Positions 8,111 through 17,172 of a DNA stretch of 64,000 nucleotides are shown piece by piece. The DNA is from Halomarinibacterium sedimenti. Its GTDB lineage: Bacteria; Bacteroidota; Bacteroidia; Flavobacteriales; Flavobacteriaceae. The stretch covers positions 496,001 through 560,000 of the forward strand of contig NZ_JAHWDP010000003.1 in NCBI RefSeq assembly GCF_019312585.1. Reading direction: 5' to 3'. A program made the position numbers and the translations under genes. Below the pieces are notes generated by a model. The model ran no database searches. It was not told the origin of the DNA and saw only the letters and a list, made by a program, of their open reading frames with translations. Each line of letters starts with the position of its first letter. The first letter of the stretch is position 1.

Positions 8111-9238
8111 ATGACATCAAAAAGAATTGGTTTTTTTCATATGGATGAAATTCATCATATCAATCACTTTATAAGTGTGGCTGTTGAATTATCTAGAACC
8201 AATGAAGTTTCTATTCTTACTTACCCTGGGGAACACAAATATTTATACCATTCTCTTTCAAAATTTAAAGACCATAAGATTAGAGTTGTACAAAAACACA
8301 CACATTGGTTTCGTGCATTTACCGACAAACTAAAAAATAGAGATCTTCCTCGAAAAGGTTTCTGGATGACCACCAACCAAAAATATTTGCTCAATAATTT
8401 TGATGCTGTAGTTTTCACCGATTATTTTCACCATAAACTATTAAAAGCAAGAGGAGGAAAAATCTCTCCTAAATTTTTAAAATTTCCACATGGAGCACCC
8501 GGTAGGGATTATAGTTACAATAAAGACCAGTTGGATTTTGATTTTCAATTACTTTTTGGTCCTTTTCATTACCAACAATTTAAAGAAAAGCAATTGTTAG
8601 GTCCCCATCCTGTAATTATTGGTTACCCAAAAATAGACGCAGTTAATCTATCTCAAAAAAAACACTTTTTTAAAAATAATAAGCCAGTTGTGCTGTACAA
8701 TCCACATTTTTCTCCTCCGTATTCCTCCTGGCATAAAATGGGGTTGGATATTTTAGAGTATTTCTATAACCAAAAAGAATATAATCTCATTTTTGCTCCT
8801 CACATAAATTTATTTAAAAATAAAGGTGGCGAGGATGCTGCTCAAATTTCTAAAAAATATTTTGAAGCAGATCATATCTTTATAGATTTAGGAAGCGAAG
8901 AAAGCGTAGAAATGACCTATTTAAACGCAGCTTCCATTTTTTTGGGAGAAGTTTCTAGCCAAGTGTATGAATTTATTTTAAAACCTAGACCTTGTATATT
9001 TATTAATACACAAAAGGTTATTTATAAAAACAATTCTAATTATAGGTTCTGGAAATTAGGAGAAGTGATTGAAGAAGTTTACGAATTGAATAACGCTTTA
9101 AAAAATGCTTTTTCCAATTTTGAAAACTACAAGGAAATCCAGAAAAAAATAACCGATGAAAACTTTTATCAAGCCCCTAACAGTACTGCTTCACAAAGAG
9201 CAGCAATAGCCATTAACAAGTACTTAGAAAAAAATTAA
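8111..9238 (+). CDS. CDP-glycerol glycerophosphotransferase-like protein (TagB/TagF family, GT-B fold)
   Basis: 375 aa, no signal peptide. Family-like landmarks in order: PHGAP (126-130), VIIGYPKID (168-176), VVLYNPHFSPPYSSW (193-207), FAPHIN (228-233) and GEVSSQVYEFILKPRPCIFI (279-298). The last corresponds to the TDYSS...FD...P motif of TagF-type polyol-phosphate transferases, but the DY pair is EV here. The family moves glycerol-phosphate or similar polyol-phosphate to glycan. Such a gene in a Gram-negative glycan locus suggests a phosphorylated polyol on the surface polymer. Base composition is more AT-rich than upstream genes. The family call is by motif reading only. Confidence 0.65.
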   Translation: MTSKRIGFFHMDEIHHINHFISVAVELSRTNEVSILTYPGEHKYLYHSLSKFKDHKIRVVQKHTHWFRAFTDKLKNRDLPRKGFWMTTNQKYLLNNFDAVVFTDYFHHKLLKARGGKISPKFLKFPHGAPGRDYSYNKDQLDFDFQLLFGPFHYQQFKEKQLLGPHPVIIGYPKIDAVNLSQKKHFFKNNKPVVLYNPHFSPPYSSWHKMGLDILEYFYNQKEYNLIFAPHINLFKNKGGEDAAQISKKYFEADHIFIDLGSEESVEMTYLNAASIFLGEVSSQVYEFILKPRPCIFINTQKVIYKNNSNYRFWKLGEVIEEVYELNNALKNAFSNFENYKEIQKKITDENFYQAPNSTASQRAAIAINKYLEKN

Positions 9239-10020
9239 AGGTATTTGTTAATTCCATCTTCACACCAATTCAGTTTTTTGTCAATGGCTTCTTTTTGTAT
9301 TTCATCATTTTTATTAAAATTATGCTTTGAGGCGGTTTTATGCCATATATGATATACAATTCCACCAAATTTTAATCTTTTCCCTTTAACTCCATTATTG
9401 AGCATTCTTACAATCAATTCAGAATCTTCTCTACCCCAACCTGTCATGGCTTCATTGTAGCCATTCACTGCTAAAAAGTCTTTTTTCCAAAACGAAAGAT
9501 TACATCCCCTAAGCTTGTGCGAAAGTTCACTTTTTGGGGTATGTCTAATTGCTAAAAATGGTATTCTTAAAGTGCGACCACGTTTTTTAATGCCTTTGGA
9601 AAAAAAATGAAAATGTATCTTTTCATTTCCGAAAAGTACATTTAAATAAGGTTCTAAAATACTAACCCTACTTCCAAACAGATAACAATTTTCTTGTGCA
9701 TTATTTATATGATCTTTAATGAAGTCTTTGTGTAATATACAATCACCATCGGTTTGTATTATATAATCTCCAGTCGCTTTTGCAATAGCTTTATTTAAAA
9801 TAGAAGAGCGACGAAAACCATCATCTTTGTGCCAAACGTGTACTATGGGAACAGTGGTTTTTTGAGTGTATAAATCTATTAGCTCCTTTGTTTTTGGCTT
9901 AGAACCATCATCTGCAATTAAAAACTCATCAGGTTTTATAGTTTGGTTTTCAACACTTTTAAAAACAAGTTTTAGTGCTTCAGGCCAATTATATGTAGAA
10001 ACCAATAATGAAGTTTTCAT
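9235..10020 (-). CDS. Glycosyltransferase family 2 with galactosyltransferase-type C-terminal domain
   Basis: 261 aa. KTSLLVSTYNWPEAL, LIADDGS and QTDGDC (metal-binding DGD) form the GT-A core. The C-terminal GCNLSFWKKDFLAVNGYNE and GWGREDSELIVRML form the Glyco_transf_7C domain with the GWGxED hallmark. The longest frame starts at 10041, inside the TATATTTG box (10046-10039), so the start must be ATG 10026 or 10020; 10020 fits family N-termini. It overlaps the convergent TagF-like gene by 4 nt. Very AT-rich. Sugar specificity is unknown. Confidence 0.88.
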   Translation of the reverse strand: MKTSLLVSTYNWPEALKLVFKSVENQTIKPDEFLIADDGSKPKTKELIDLYTQKTTVPIVHVWHKDDGFRRSSILNKAIAKATGDYIIQTDGDCILHKDFIKDHINNAQENCYLFGSRVSILEPYLNVLFGNEKIHFHFFSKGIKKRGRTLRIPFLAIRHTPKSELSHKLRGCNLSFWKKDFLAVNGYNEAMTGWGREDSELIVRMLNNGVKGKRLKFGGIVYHIWHKTASKHNFNKNDEIQKEAIDKKLNWCEDGINKYL

Positions 10021-10038
10021 TTTCATAAAAAACAAGTT

Positions 10039-10070
10039 CAAATATAACCTTTTTAAGAAGTACTTTTCAA
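10039..10070 (-). promoter_or_regulatory. Promoter of the GT2 gene at 9235-10020
   Basis: On the minus strand TTG (10070-10068), a 21-nt spacer and TATATTTG (10046-10039). The predicted start of transcription is near 10033, just upstream of the ATGs at 10026 and 10020. Confidence 0.7.
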
Positions 10071-10189
10071 TGATCTAATTATTTTACAAATCCCATTAAA
10101 ATAGATATCTTGCTAATCATAAAATCTATACTACAAATAAATTGTTTAAGGCATGGTTGAAACGTAAACAATTAATATAATATATTTCT

Positions 10190-11122
10190 ATGATTGATAT
10201 TTCGGTTATCTTAATAAATTACAACTCAGAAAACTATACCATTAATTGTTTAAAATCTCTTTTTTCACATACTTCAAAAAAGATTAATTGTGAGTTTATT
10301 ATTGTTGACAACGCATCTAAGAAATATAGTTATTTTAAAGTAAAGGAATTTGTAGATTCTATTATCCATAACCATAATATAAAATTAGTAAGAAGTAATA
10401 TTAATACAGGATTTGGTGGTGGTAACATGATTGGAGTGCAACATGCCTCTGGAAAATATTTCGCCTTTATAAATAATGACACCTATCTTGAAAATGATTG
10501 TTTAATGATTTTAAAATTGTTTATGGATAGTCACCCTAATGTAGGTGTATGTGGTCCCCAAGCATTTTCAGAAGGTAAAACAAAAATAAAACCTACTATT
10601 GACCATTTTGCTTCAGTGTCAAGAGAAATACTTGGAAGAAAATTTCTTGAAAAAATAAACCCTTCAAAGTATCCAAAGCGGAAAATATTATACAACTCAC
10701 CACAAAAAGGGCAATATGTTGCAGGTAGCTTTATGTTTTTTAGATCTAATGATTTCAATGCAGTAGGTGGATTTGATACAAATATTTTTTTATTTCATGA
10801 AGAAACAGACATCTGTAAAAGATTATTAAATATTAATAAATTAGCATATCTAGTACCAGAAGGTATTTTTATTCATTATCATGGAGCAAGCACCCCTAAA
10901 TCAGTAAAATATAAAATCGAACTCAAAATCTCTTTGCTCTATGTTGTAAGGAAACACTATGGGTTAATTTCATTCTACGTACTATTGACTTTTCTTCAAA
11001 TTAAATATTTTTTTAGTAGCATAGTTAAGCCAAAATATAGAAAATTGTTTTATATATTACTTTTACAAGCTCCATTAAGCAAATCGCTTAAACAACAACA
11101 AAAAATAGAATCCATTTTTTAA
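10190..11122 (+). CDS. Glycosyltransferase family 2, rhamnosyltransferase-like
   Basis: 310 aa. ISVILINYNSENYT, IIVDNAS, GFGGGNMIG and the metal-binding INNDTYL (about residues 94-100) identify the rhamnosyltransferase/WbbL-like GT2 subgroup. GGFDTNIFLFHEETDICKRL carries the conserved ED-type catalytic region (HEETD). A hydrophobic C-terminal stretch (about 255-290) suggests membrane attachment. It is the most AT-rich gene of the locus, with a 170-bp AT-rich upstream gap. It ends 3 nt before tsaC, where base composition returns to that of the housekeeping genes. Confidence 0.87.
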   Translation: MIDISVILINYNSENYTINCLKSLFSHTSKKINCEFIIVDNASKKYSYFKVKEFVDSIIHNHNIKLVRSNINTGFGGGNMIGVQHASGKYFAFINNDTYLENDCLMILKLFMDSHPNVGVCGPQAFSEGKTKIKPTIDHFASVSREILGRKFLEKINPSKYPKRKILYNSPQKGQYVAGSFMFFRSNDFNAVGGFDTNIFLFHEETDICKRLLNINKLAYLVPEGIFIHYHGASTPKSVKYKIELKISLLYVVRKHYGLISFYVLLTFLQIKYFFSSIVKPKYRKLFYILLLQAPLSKSLKQQQKIESIF

Positions 11123-11125
11123 AAA

Positions 11126-11686
11126 ATGAGAGAAGAAATTGAAAATGCATTAGCGGTTTTAAAACGAGGTGGTGTAATCCTTTACCCAACCGATACGGTT
11201 TGGGGAATAGGCTGTGATGCTACCAATGCTGAAGCTATAGATAAAGTGTATAAAATTAAAAAACGGGCCGAAAGCAAAGCTCTTATTTGTTTGGTATCCG
11301 ATTTTAAAATGCTCAATCAATATGTGCAAGAAGTTCCCGAAGTGGCCTACGATATTTTAAAATATGCTGTAAAACCTACGACGGTAATTTATGATGACCC
11401 CATACGGGTGGCCGAAAACCTCATTGCCGAAGACAATTCTTTGGGTATTCGTGTGGTACAAGACGATTTTTGCAAAACTTTGATTCGAAAATTAAAGCGT
11501 CCGTTGGTTTCTACCTCGGCCAATTTTAGCGGCGAAAAAACACCTGCAACTTTTAAAGAAATAAGTCCGCTTATTTTGGAAGGCGTGGACTATGTCGTAA
11601 ATTTGTATCGAAATAGCAAACCCGCAAAACCATCGAGTATTATTAAGTTAAAAAACAATGGAGCGGTTACGATAATTAGAGAATAA
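11126..11686 (+). CDS. tsaC: L-threonylcarbamoyladenylate synthase (Sua5/YrdC/TsaC)
   Basis: 186 aa. Makes threonylcarbamoyl-AMP from Thr, bicarbonate and ATP for the t6A37 modification of ANN-decoding tRNAs. Motifs: ILYPTDTVWGIGCDA near residue 18, IKKRAESKAL (KxR-type contact) and the SxN motif STSANFSGEKTPAT at about 132-145. This is the short YrdC-only form without the C-terminal Sua5 domain. The CCA-adding enzyme gene follows 9 nt later, so two tRNA maturation genes are paired. Confidence 0.95.
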   Translation: MREEIENALAVLKRGGVILYPTDTVWGIGCDATNAEAIDKVYKIKKRAESKALICLVSDFKMLNQYVQEVPEVAYDILKYAVKPTTVIYDDPIRVAENLIAEDNSLGIRVVQDDFCKTLIRKLKRPLVSTSANFSGEKTPATFKEISPLILEGVDYVVNLYRNSKPAKPSSIIKLKNNGAVTIIRE

Positions 11687-11695
11687 GACCTTAAA

Positions 11696-13120
11696 ATGCA
11701 GCAGCCGCAGTTTTTTAAAAACGCACTTCAAGACCCTATTTTTAAAGTAGTTTCCCAAGCAGCTTCCAATCTGCATTTGGAGACCTATGTGATTGGTGGA
11801 TTTGTTAGGGATTATATTTTGAAACGTGGTGATGCAAAAGACCTCGATTTTGTAGCGGTAGGCAGCGGCATTGATTTGGCAAAAGAGGTTTCCAATTTAC
11901 TCCCTGGCAAGCCTAAAGTTTCGGTATTTAAAAACTACGGAACTGCCATGCTAAAAACTGCTGATTTAGAATTGGAATTCGTAGGTGCTCGTAAAGAATC
12001 CTACGAAGAAAATAGCCGAAACCCTGCGGTGGAAAATGGCACCTTGGAAGACGATCAAAACCGAAGAGATTTTACAATTAATGCCCTGGCAATTAGTGTC
12101 AATGAAGATACCTTCGGAAAATTAATTGACCCCTTTAATGGATTAAAAGACATTGAAGAAAAAAGAATTAGAACACCATTAGACCCAGATATTACCTATA
12201 GTGATGATCCACTACGCATGCTTCGTGCCATTCGTTTTGCTACGCAATTGAATTTTAAAATTGACAAAACATCCCTTGATTCTATTTCTATAAATGCGGA
12301 AAGAATTAATATCATTTCCAAAGAACGCATTGTGGATGAAATCAACAAAATTTTAATGGCCGACACTCCTTCTATTGGGTTTACATTATTACATAAAACT
12401 GGGTTATTACCCTATATTTTTCCGGAGTTGGTCGCTTTGCAAGGCATTGAAGAAAAAGAAGGGCAATTGCATAAAGACAACTTTTGGCATACGCTTGAGG
12501 TAGTTGATAATATTTCCCAAACAACCAATGACTTGTGGTTACGCTGGGCAGCATTATTGCACGATATTGGCAAAGCACCTACCAAACGATTTGATAAAAA
12601 GAACGGATGGACCTTTCACGGACATGAATTTGTAGGTTCAAAAATGGTGTATAAACTTTTCAAAAGGCTAAAAATGCCATTGAACGAAAAAATGAAGTTT
12701 GTTCAGAAAATGGTATTAATGAGCTCCCGCCCTATTGTACTTGCTACCGACGTAACCGATAGCGCTGTGCGAAGGCTCATTTTTGATGCTGGCGAGTATG
12801 TAGATGATTTAATGACGCTTTGCGAAGCAGACATTACTACCAAAAACCCGAAACGCTTCAAAAAGTATCATAACAATTTTAAATTGGTTAGGGATAAAAT
12901 GGTGGAAGTTGAAGAGCGAGATCATGTGCGAAATTTTCAACCCCCTGTTTCGGGAGAAGAAATCATGGAAACATTCAATTTAAAACCTTCCCGAGAAATT
13001 GGTATTATTAAAGATGCTATAAAGGAAGCTATTTTGGAAGGAGAAATTCCCAATGAGTATGAAGCTGCCAAAGTGTTTATGTTTAAAAAAGCCGAGGAAA
13101 TTGGTTTGAAGAAAGCGTAA
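11696..13120 (+). CDS. cca: CCA tRNA nucleotidyltransferase / HD domain protein
   Basis: 474 aa. Adds or repairs the 3' CCA of tRNA. The class II nucleotidyltransferase head has [10 protein letters not shown] (GG at residues 34-35, RD at 38-39) and KDLDFVAVG (DxD, Asp49 and Asp51), then [11 protein letters not shown] and the RMLRAIRFA domain. An HD domain follows (LLHDIGKAP near residue 287), so this is the HD-carrying form common in Bacteroidota, which may also have phosphohydrolase activity. It lies 9 nt after tsaC and 1 nt before the heme A synthase gene. Confidence 0.93.
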   Translation: MQQPQFFKNALQDPIFKVVSQAASNLHLETYVIGGFVRDYILKRGDAKDLDFVAVGSGIDLAKEVSNLLPGKPKVSVFKNYGTAMLKTADLELEFVGARKESYEENSRNPAVENGTLEDDQNRRDFTINALAISVNEDTFGKLIDPFNGLKDIEEKRIRTPLDPDITYSDDPLRMLRAIRFATQLNFKIDKTSLDSISINAERINIISKERIVDEINKILMADTPSIGFTLLHKTGLLPYIFPELVALQGIEEKEGQLHKDNFWHTLEVVDNISQTTNDLWLRWAALLHDIGKAPTKRFDKKNGWTFHGHEFVGSKMVYKLFKRLKMPLNEKMKFVQKMVLMSSRPIVLATDVTDSAVRRLIFDAGEYVDDLMTLCEADITTKNPKRFKKYHNNFKLVRDKMVEVEERDHVRNFQPPVSGEEIMETFNLKPSREIGIIKDAIKEAILEGEIPNEYEAAKVFMFKKAEEIGLKKA

Positions 13121-13121
13121 T

Positions 13122-14135
13122 ATGAAAGATAATAAAAAGGTAATTTACTGGCTGCTTACTGGGTGTTTCTTAATTTTTATCATGGTAGTTGTTGGTGGAA
13201 TTACACGCCTAACCCACTCTGGACTTTCTATTTCCAATTACCAACTAATTTCTGGAACCATTCCGCCTTTGAACGAAGTGGAGTGGAACGAAGCTTTTGA
13301 TTTATATAAACAATATCCTGAATACCAGAAAATAAATCACCAAATGACCCTCGAGGAGTTTAAAGACATTTATTTCTGGGAATGGATTCATAGGGTAATT
13401 GGGCGTGCCATTGGGGTTGTTTTTATCATTCCATTTGTATATTTTTTACTTAAAAAGCAACTCTCGAAACCAACCATTAAAAAGTCGCTTATTCTACTCT
13501 TCTTAGGTGGTTTTCAAGGGTTTTTAGGTTGGTATATGGTAAAAAGTGGTTTGGTCGATCGCCCCGATGTAAGTCATTATCGATTAGCAATGCATCTTAC
13601 TACCGCATTTATCACTTTTGCATATACATTATGGGTGGCGTTAGACCTCATCTATCCAACTAAAAAAGTGATTAATACATCTTTTAGAAATCTAATAAGA
13701 TGGGGAATGGCTATTTTACTCATTCAAATTATTTGGGGTGCGTTTGTGGCTGGACTCGACGCGGGTTGGATTCACAATCACTGGCCTTTCATGAGTGAGG
13801 GAAAATTGATGCACGAAACCGTATATATTGAGCAAAGCCCTGTTTGGAAAAACTTTGTAGAAGGTAAAAGTGGGGTTCAGTTTGTGCATCGTTACTTAGC
13901 GTATGTGGTTGTAGGTATGATTCTATTTATAGCTTGGAAAAGTCATAAAATGACACTCACTCCGCTACAGAAAAAAGGAATTAATGGTTTGGTAGGACTT
14001 GTATTGCTTCAATTTATTCTGGGAGTTTTTACGCTATTATTTCAAGTTCCTGTATGGTTAGGTATTTTGCATCAAGTGGTTGCATTTTTCTTGTTAGCAG
14101 CGATGACATTTACCTTGCATCGCTTCAGTAAATAA
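13122..14135 (+). CDS. ctaA: Heme A synthase (COX15/CtaA family)
   Basis: 337 aa integral inner-membrane protein with about eight transmembrane segments. It oxidises the C8 methyl of heme O to a formyl group for aa3-type cytochrome oxidases. Conserved haem-ligand histidines appear in WEWIHRVIGR, DVSHYRLAMHL, FVHRYLAYV and GILHQVVAFF; GGITRLTHSGLSI marks the N-terminal family signature. It follows cca closely and ends before a new promoter (14149-14156). No oxidase genes are present here, so it is separated from its partners. Confidence 0.93.
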   Translation: MKDNKKVIYWLLTGCFLIFIMVVVGGITRLTHSGLSISNYQLISGTIPPLNEVEWNEAFDLYKQYPEYQKINHQMTLEEFKDIYFWEWIHRVIGRAIGVVFIIPFVYFLLKKQLSKPTIKKSLILLFLGGFQGFLGWYMVKSGLVDRPDVSHYRLAMHLTTAFITFAYTLWVALDLIYPTKKVINTSFRNLIRWGMAILLIQIIWGAFVAGLDAGWIHNHWPFMSEGKLMHETVYIEQSPVWKNFVEGKSGVQFVHRYLAYVVVGMILFIAWKSHKMTLTPLQKKGINGLVGLVLLQFILGVFTLLFQVPVWLGILHQVVAFFLLAAMTFTLHRFSK

Positions 14136-14148
14136 GCATTAATAATAC

Positions 14149-14156
14149 TATCTTTG
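14149..14156 (+). promoter_or_regulatory. -7 element for the pRiA4b ORF-3-like gene
   Basis: TATCTTTG, a full match to TAnnTTTG, ends 19 nt before the ATG at 14176. No clear -33 element was found. Confidence 0.55.
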
Positions 14157-14175
14157 CAATCCAAATTTTTTCAAA

Positions 14176-14685
14176 ATGGTTTACCGATTTAGAGTTATTT
14201 TAGACACCCAAGAAGATGTGTTTCGTGATATAGAAATGGATGATACCGCATCGTTAGAAGACTTTCACAATGCCATCACCCAAGCATTTGGATTTGGCGG
14301 ACAAGAGATGGCTTCTTTTTATATGAGCAACGAGCTTTGGGAGCAAGGTGATGAATACCCTTTGTTCGATATGAGTGATGAAGGCGGATTGCCCGTAATG
14401 AGTGAATCCTTTATTGAAGATATTTTAAATGAAGAGCAAACCCGAATGATTTACGTCTATGATTTTCTAAATATGTGGACCTTTTTAGTGGAACTTGCCG
14501 AAATTGCCGAACCCGAAGAAGGAAAAACCTATCCTAATTTACTTTTTGCTCACGGACAAATTCCAGAAGAAGCTCCCGATAAAGAATTTATAGGTGAATC
14601 CCTTGAGGGAGATGACCTCGATGAGGATTATGACTTAGATCCTGAGGATTACGACAACCTCGATTTTGATGAAAACTGGAATTAA
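14176..14685 (+). CDS. Plasmid pRiA4b ORF-3-like family protein
   Basis: 169 aa, soluble. VYRFRVILDTQEDVFRDIEMDDTASLEDFHNAI (given here only as the N-terminal region, residues 2-34) begins the MM3350-like domain, with a GFGGQEMASFYM core. The last 30 residues are strongly acidic (DDLDEDYDLDPEDYDNLDFDEN). Family members are widespread but biochemically uncharacterised; the name comes from a plasmid gene and does not imply mobility here. It has its own promoter and precedes a nucleoid-associated protein gene by 23 nt. Confidence 0.8.
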   Translation: MVYRFRVILDTQEDVFRDIEMDDTASLEDFHNAITQAFGFGGQEMASFYMSNELWEQGDEYPLFDMSDEGGLPVMSESFIEDILNEEQTRMIYVYDFLNMWTFLVELAEIAEPEEGKTYPNLLFAHGQIPEEAPDKEFIGESLEGDDLDEDYDLDPEDYDNLDFDENWN

Positions 14686-14708
14686 AATAATTTACCCCAA
14701 AGACATTT

Positions 14709-15767
14709 ATGATTAATTTATATAATACTCACATTTCTTCATTATCCATCCACAGAGTGGGGAACAAAAGTCGAAATGAATCTTTATTTCTTTCTGCCGA
14801 CCCCTATAAAATGGATGACGAAATTACCCCTCTGCTAAAAGAGTTTTTCCTGAAACCTTTTCGTGATAAGGAAGAAAATTATTTTCAGTTTTCTCATGAT
14901 ACCGATTTAGAATTTCATGAACTCTTCAATTTGGTGACCGAAATATTTGAAGCTCCAGAACAGGTTCATGAGCTTAGTAAAAAAATTACAAGACATTTAT
15001 TCGATCAATCTACACACCCACATATTAAGAGTGGTGAGGTATATGTGGCGTATTTAGAAAACCTTCAAATTGACAACGAAAAGGTAGATGCCGTGGGGAT
15101 TTTTAAATCTGAATTAAAACAAGATTTCCTTCAGTTTTCAGAAAAAGAAAATCAGTTGGACGCCATTCTTCAGCAAGGCATTAATTTGAATCGATTGGAT
15201 AAAGGAGCCCTCATTTTCAACCATAAAAAAGAAGATGGATATAAAATACTATCTGTCGATAGTAATCGCTACGATGCGCGCTATTGGTTAGAAAGCTTTT
15301 TGGGTGTAGATGCGTTTCACGATGAAAACTTTCAGACAAAAAAATATTTAAAATTCTGCCAAGATTTTGCCAGAGACGTGGTTTTCCCTGCTGAAGACAA
15401 AAAAGAGGAAGTGATGTTTATGAATCGTGCCGTAAATCATTTTGCCAAAAACGATTTGTTTGAAGAAACTGCGTTTATGAACGAGGTTATCGATAACCCA
15501 GACCTTATTCCAGAATTTCGTCATTACAAATCTGAAAAAGCACCCAAGTACAGTATTGAAGACTTAACCACCTTCCCAATTGCTAATACGGCGGTGACGG
15601 CTGCGCGTAAAAAAATAAAGAACACCATTAATTTGGATACAAACATTCAAATTAAAATGGATTTCATTAATCCCGAAAGTGCCGAAAAATTTGTCGAAAA
15701 AGGTTGGGATGAGGAGAAGCAGATGTATTATTATTTAGTATATTTCAACAAAGAACATAAATCGTAA
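14709..15767 (+). CDS. Nucleoid-associated protein, NdpA/YejK family
   Basis: 352 aa. The pattern matches the 37-kDa nucleoid-associated family: an N-terminal INLYNTHISSLSIHRVG, a central VYVAYLENLQID strand region, GALIFNHKKEDGYKILSVD, and a C-terminal KKIKNTINLDTNIQIKMDF that completes the fold. E. coli YejK binds the nucleoid and topoisomerase IV; function in Bacteroidota is untested. It probably shares the 14149 promoter with the preceding gene. A 7-bp hairpin (15766-15787) covers its stop codon but lacks a good T-run. Confidence 0.78.
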   Translation: MINLYNTHISSLSIHRVGNKSRNESLFLSADPYKMDDEITPLLKEFFLKPFRDKEENYFQFSHDTDLEFHELFNLVTEIFEAPEQVHELSKKITRHLFDQSTHPHIKSGEVYVAYLENLQIDNEKVDAVGIFKSELKQDFLQFSEKENQLDAILQQGINLNRLDKGALIFNHKKEDGYKILSVDSNRYDARYWLESFLGVDAFHDENFQTKKYLKFCQDFARDVVFPAEDKKEEVMFMNRAVNHFAKNDLFEETAFMNEVIDNPDLIPEFRHYKSEKAPKYSIEDLTTFPIANTAVTAARKKIKNTINLDTNIQIKMDFINPESAEKFVEKGWDEEKQMYYYLVYFNKEHKS

Positions 15768-15824
15768 GTCTTTTCTAAATAAGACTTTAGGAACGATTTT
15801 TGATGCTTTTAAAATAAAAAAGTT

Positions 15825-16202
15825 GTGAGAAATCTACTCTTAAAATCCTTGTTAGTTATTACACTCATTTTTAGTGTAAGCTGCTCAAACGATGACGAAG
15901 TAAGAACCACTACCCTTATTTTTACACCTACGGCTAGTATTTCAAATTCTGAAACTTTGACCTATAATTTAGGTGCATTTGGAGATAAAAACTTAACCTC
16001 CATCCTAACCCAAGCCAACAATGCTGAAGTAAGCGAACTTCGAGTAAACGAAACCACAGGCGAAGTGTATTATTTCTATCAGCCGCAAGCAGGGTTTATT
16101 GGTCACGATTTTGTTCGTCTCATTACCGAAACAGGCCCACTTGGTAGTCCAGAAAGTACCATAGCGATGCAAGCCAATATCGATATTGAGGTGTCATATT
16201 AA
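15825..16202 (+). CDS. Small predicted lipoprotein
   Basis: 125 aa. A typical lipoprotein signal peptide with lipobox FSVSCSN (lipid-attached Cys20) is followed by a Ser/Asp-rich linker. The rest (VYYFYQPQAGFIGHDFVRLITETG) is a beta-rich segment resembling the Ig/cadherin-like repeats found in flavobacterial surface proteins. It is too short for more than one such domain. The start is GTG; no ATG fits the signal peptide. Function is unknown; likely outer-membrane or periplasmic. It stands alone between the ndpA-type and ABC genes. Confidence 0.7.
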   Translation: MRNLLLKSLLVITLIFSVSCSNDDEVRTTTLIFTPTASISNSETLTYNLGAFGDKNLTSILTQANNAEVSELRVNETTGEVYYFYQPQAGFIGHDFVRLITETGPLGSPESTIAMQANIDIEVSY

Positions 16203-16270
16203 TTTTTAGAATTGTAACATATTTGGGTTAGATTCGTCATACTTTAAACTAATCAACAAAAACCCTTTTT

Positions 16271-17167
16271 GTGCATCCTATTCTAACCATAAACAATCTT
16301 ACCAAAAAATTTGGTCCTATTACCGCTGTAAACAATTTGTCATTCACTATTGAAAAGGGCAATGTGTATGGAATATTAGGCCCTAATGGTAGTGGTAAGT
16401 CTACCACGTTAGGTATTGTATTAAATGTCGTTAATAAAACCTCTGGAAATTTCCATTGGTTCGACGGCAGTGATACCACCCACCACGCATTACGAAAAGT
16501 AGGGGCGATTATTGAGCGTCCTAACTTTTACCCTTATATGACAGCCGAACAAAATTTAAAACTGGTCTGTAAAATTAAAGAAGTTCCCGAAGATAAAATT
16601 CTAGAAAAATTAGAACTCGTTGGTCTTTTGGATAGAAAGGACAGTAAGTTTCAAACTTTTTCTTTGGGGATGAAACAACGTTTGGCTATTGCTTCGGCAT
16701 TGTTAAACGATCCAGAAATATTAATTCTCGATGAGCCTACCAACGGATTGGATCCACAGGGGATTCATCAAATTCGAGAAATTATCAAAAAAATAGCAAG
16801 TCAAGGCACTACCATTTTATTGGCATCGCATTTACTTGATGAAGTGGAAAAAGTATGCTCCCACGTAGTCATTTTACGAAAAGGTGTAAGTCTGTACACT
16901 GGAAGTGTGGATGGGATGAATGCAAGTCATGGATTCCTACTGTTAGAAAGCCCTAATAGAGAAGCATTGCATAGTGCATTAAAAGAAATGAAGTCCTTCG
17001 GCACTATCAAAGAAGAAGGTAACTTGTTTATTGCATATTTGAATGAGTCTTTAGATGCTTCAGCAGTAAACAAACAACTTTTTGAAAAAGGCATCGTCCT
17101 TTCCCGCTTGGAGAAAAAGAAAGAAAGTCTTGAAGAACAATTCCTTGAACTTACCAAAAACAACTAA
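16271..17167 (+). CDS. ABC transporter ATP-binding protein
   Basis: 298 aa. Walker A GPNGSGKST (residues 37-45), signature FSLGMKQRLAIA (about 133-144), Walker B LILDEPTNGLDPQG, and the switch His in LLASHLLDEVEKV. The C-terminal about 80 residues carry the extension usual for ABC-2 (bacitracin/gliding/drug exporter-like) ATPases. The start is GTG. It pairs with the permease beginning 5 nt after its stop, so the two form an ABC-2 exporter; the substrate cannot be told. It is not obviously the gliding GldA, which sits with gldF/gldG elsewhere. Confidence 0.92.
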   Translation: MHPILTINNLTKKFGPITAVNNLSFTIEKGNVYGILGPNGSGKSTTLGIVLNVVNKTSGNFHWFDGSDTTHHALRKVGAIIERPNFYPYMTAEQNLKLVCKIKEVPEDKILEKLELVGLLDRKDSKFQTFSLGMKQRLAIASALLNDPEILILDEPTNGLDPQGIHQIREIIKKIASQGTTILLASHLLDEVEKVCSHVVILRKGVSLYTGSVDGMNASHGFLLLESPNREALHSALKEMKSFGTIKEEGNLFIAYLNESLDASAVNKQLFEKGIVLSRLEKKKESLEEQFLELTKNN

Positions 17168-17172
17168 CCACC

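Noticed and set aside
14176-14685. Plasmid or transposon remnant, suggested by the pRiA4b family name
   Set aside because: The gene is intact with a normal promoter; no transposase, terminal repeats or att-like sites nearby.
15766-15787. Terminator at the end of the NdpA-type gene
   Set aside because: The 7-bp hairpin AAGTCTT/AAGACTT lacks a following T-run; termination there is uncertain.
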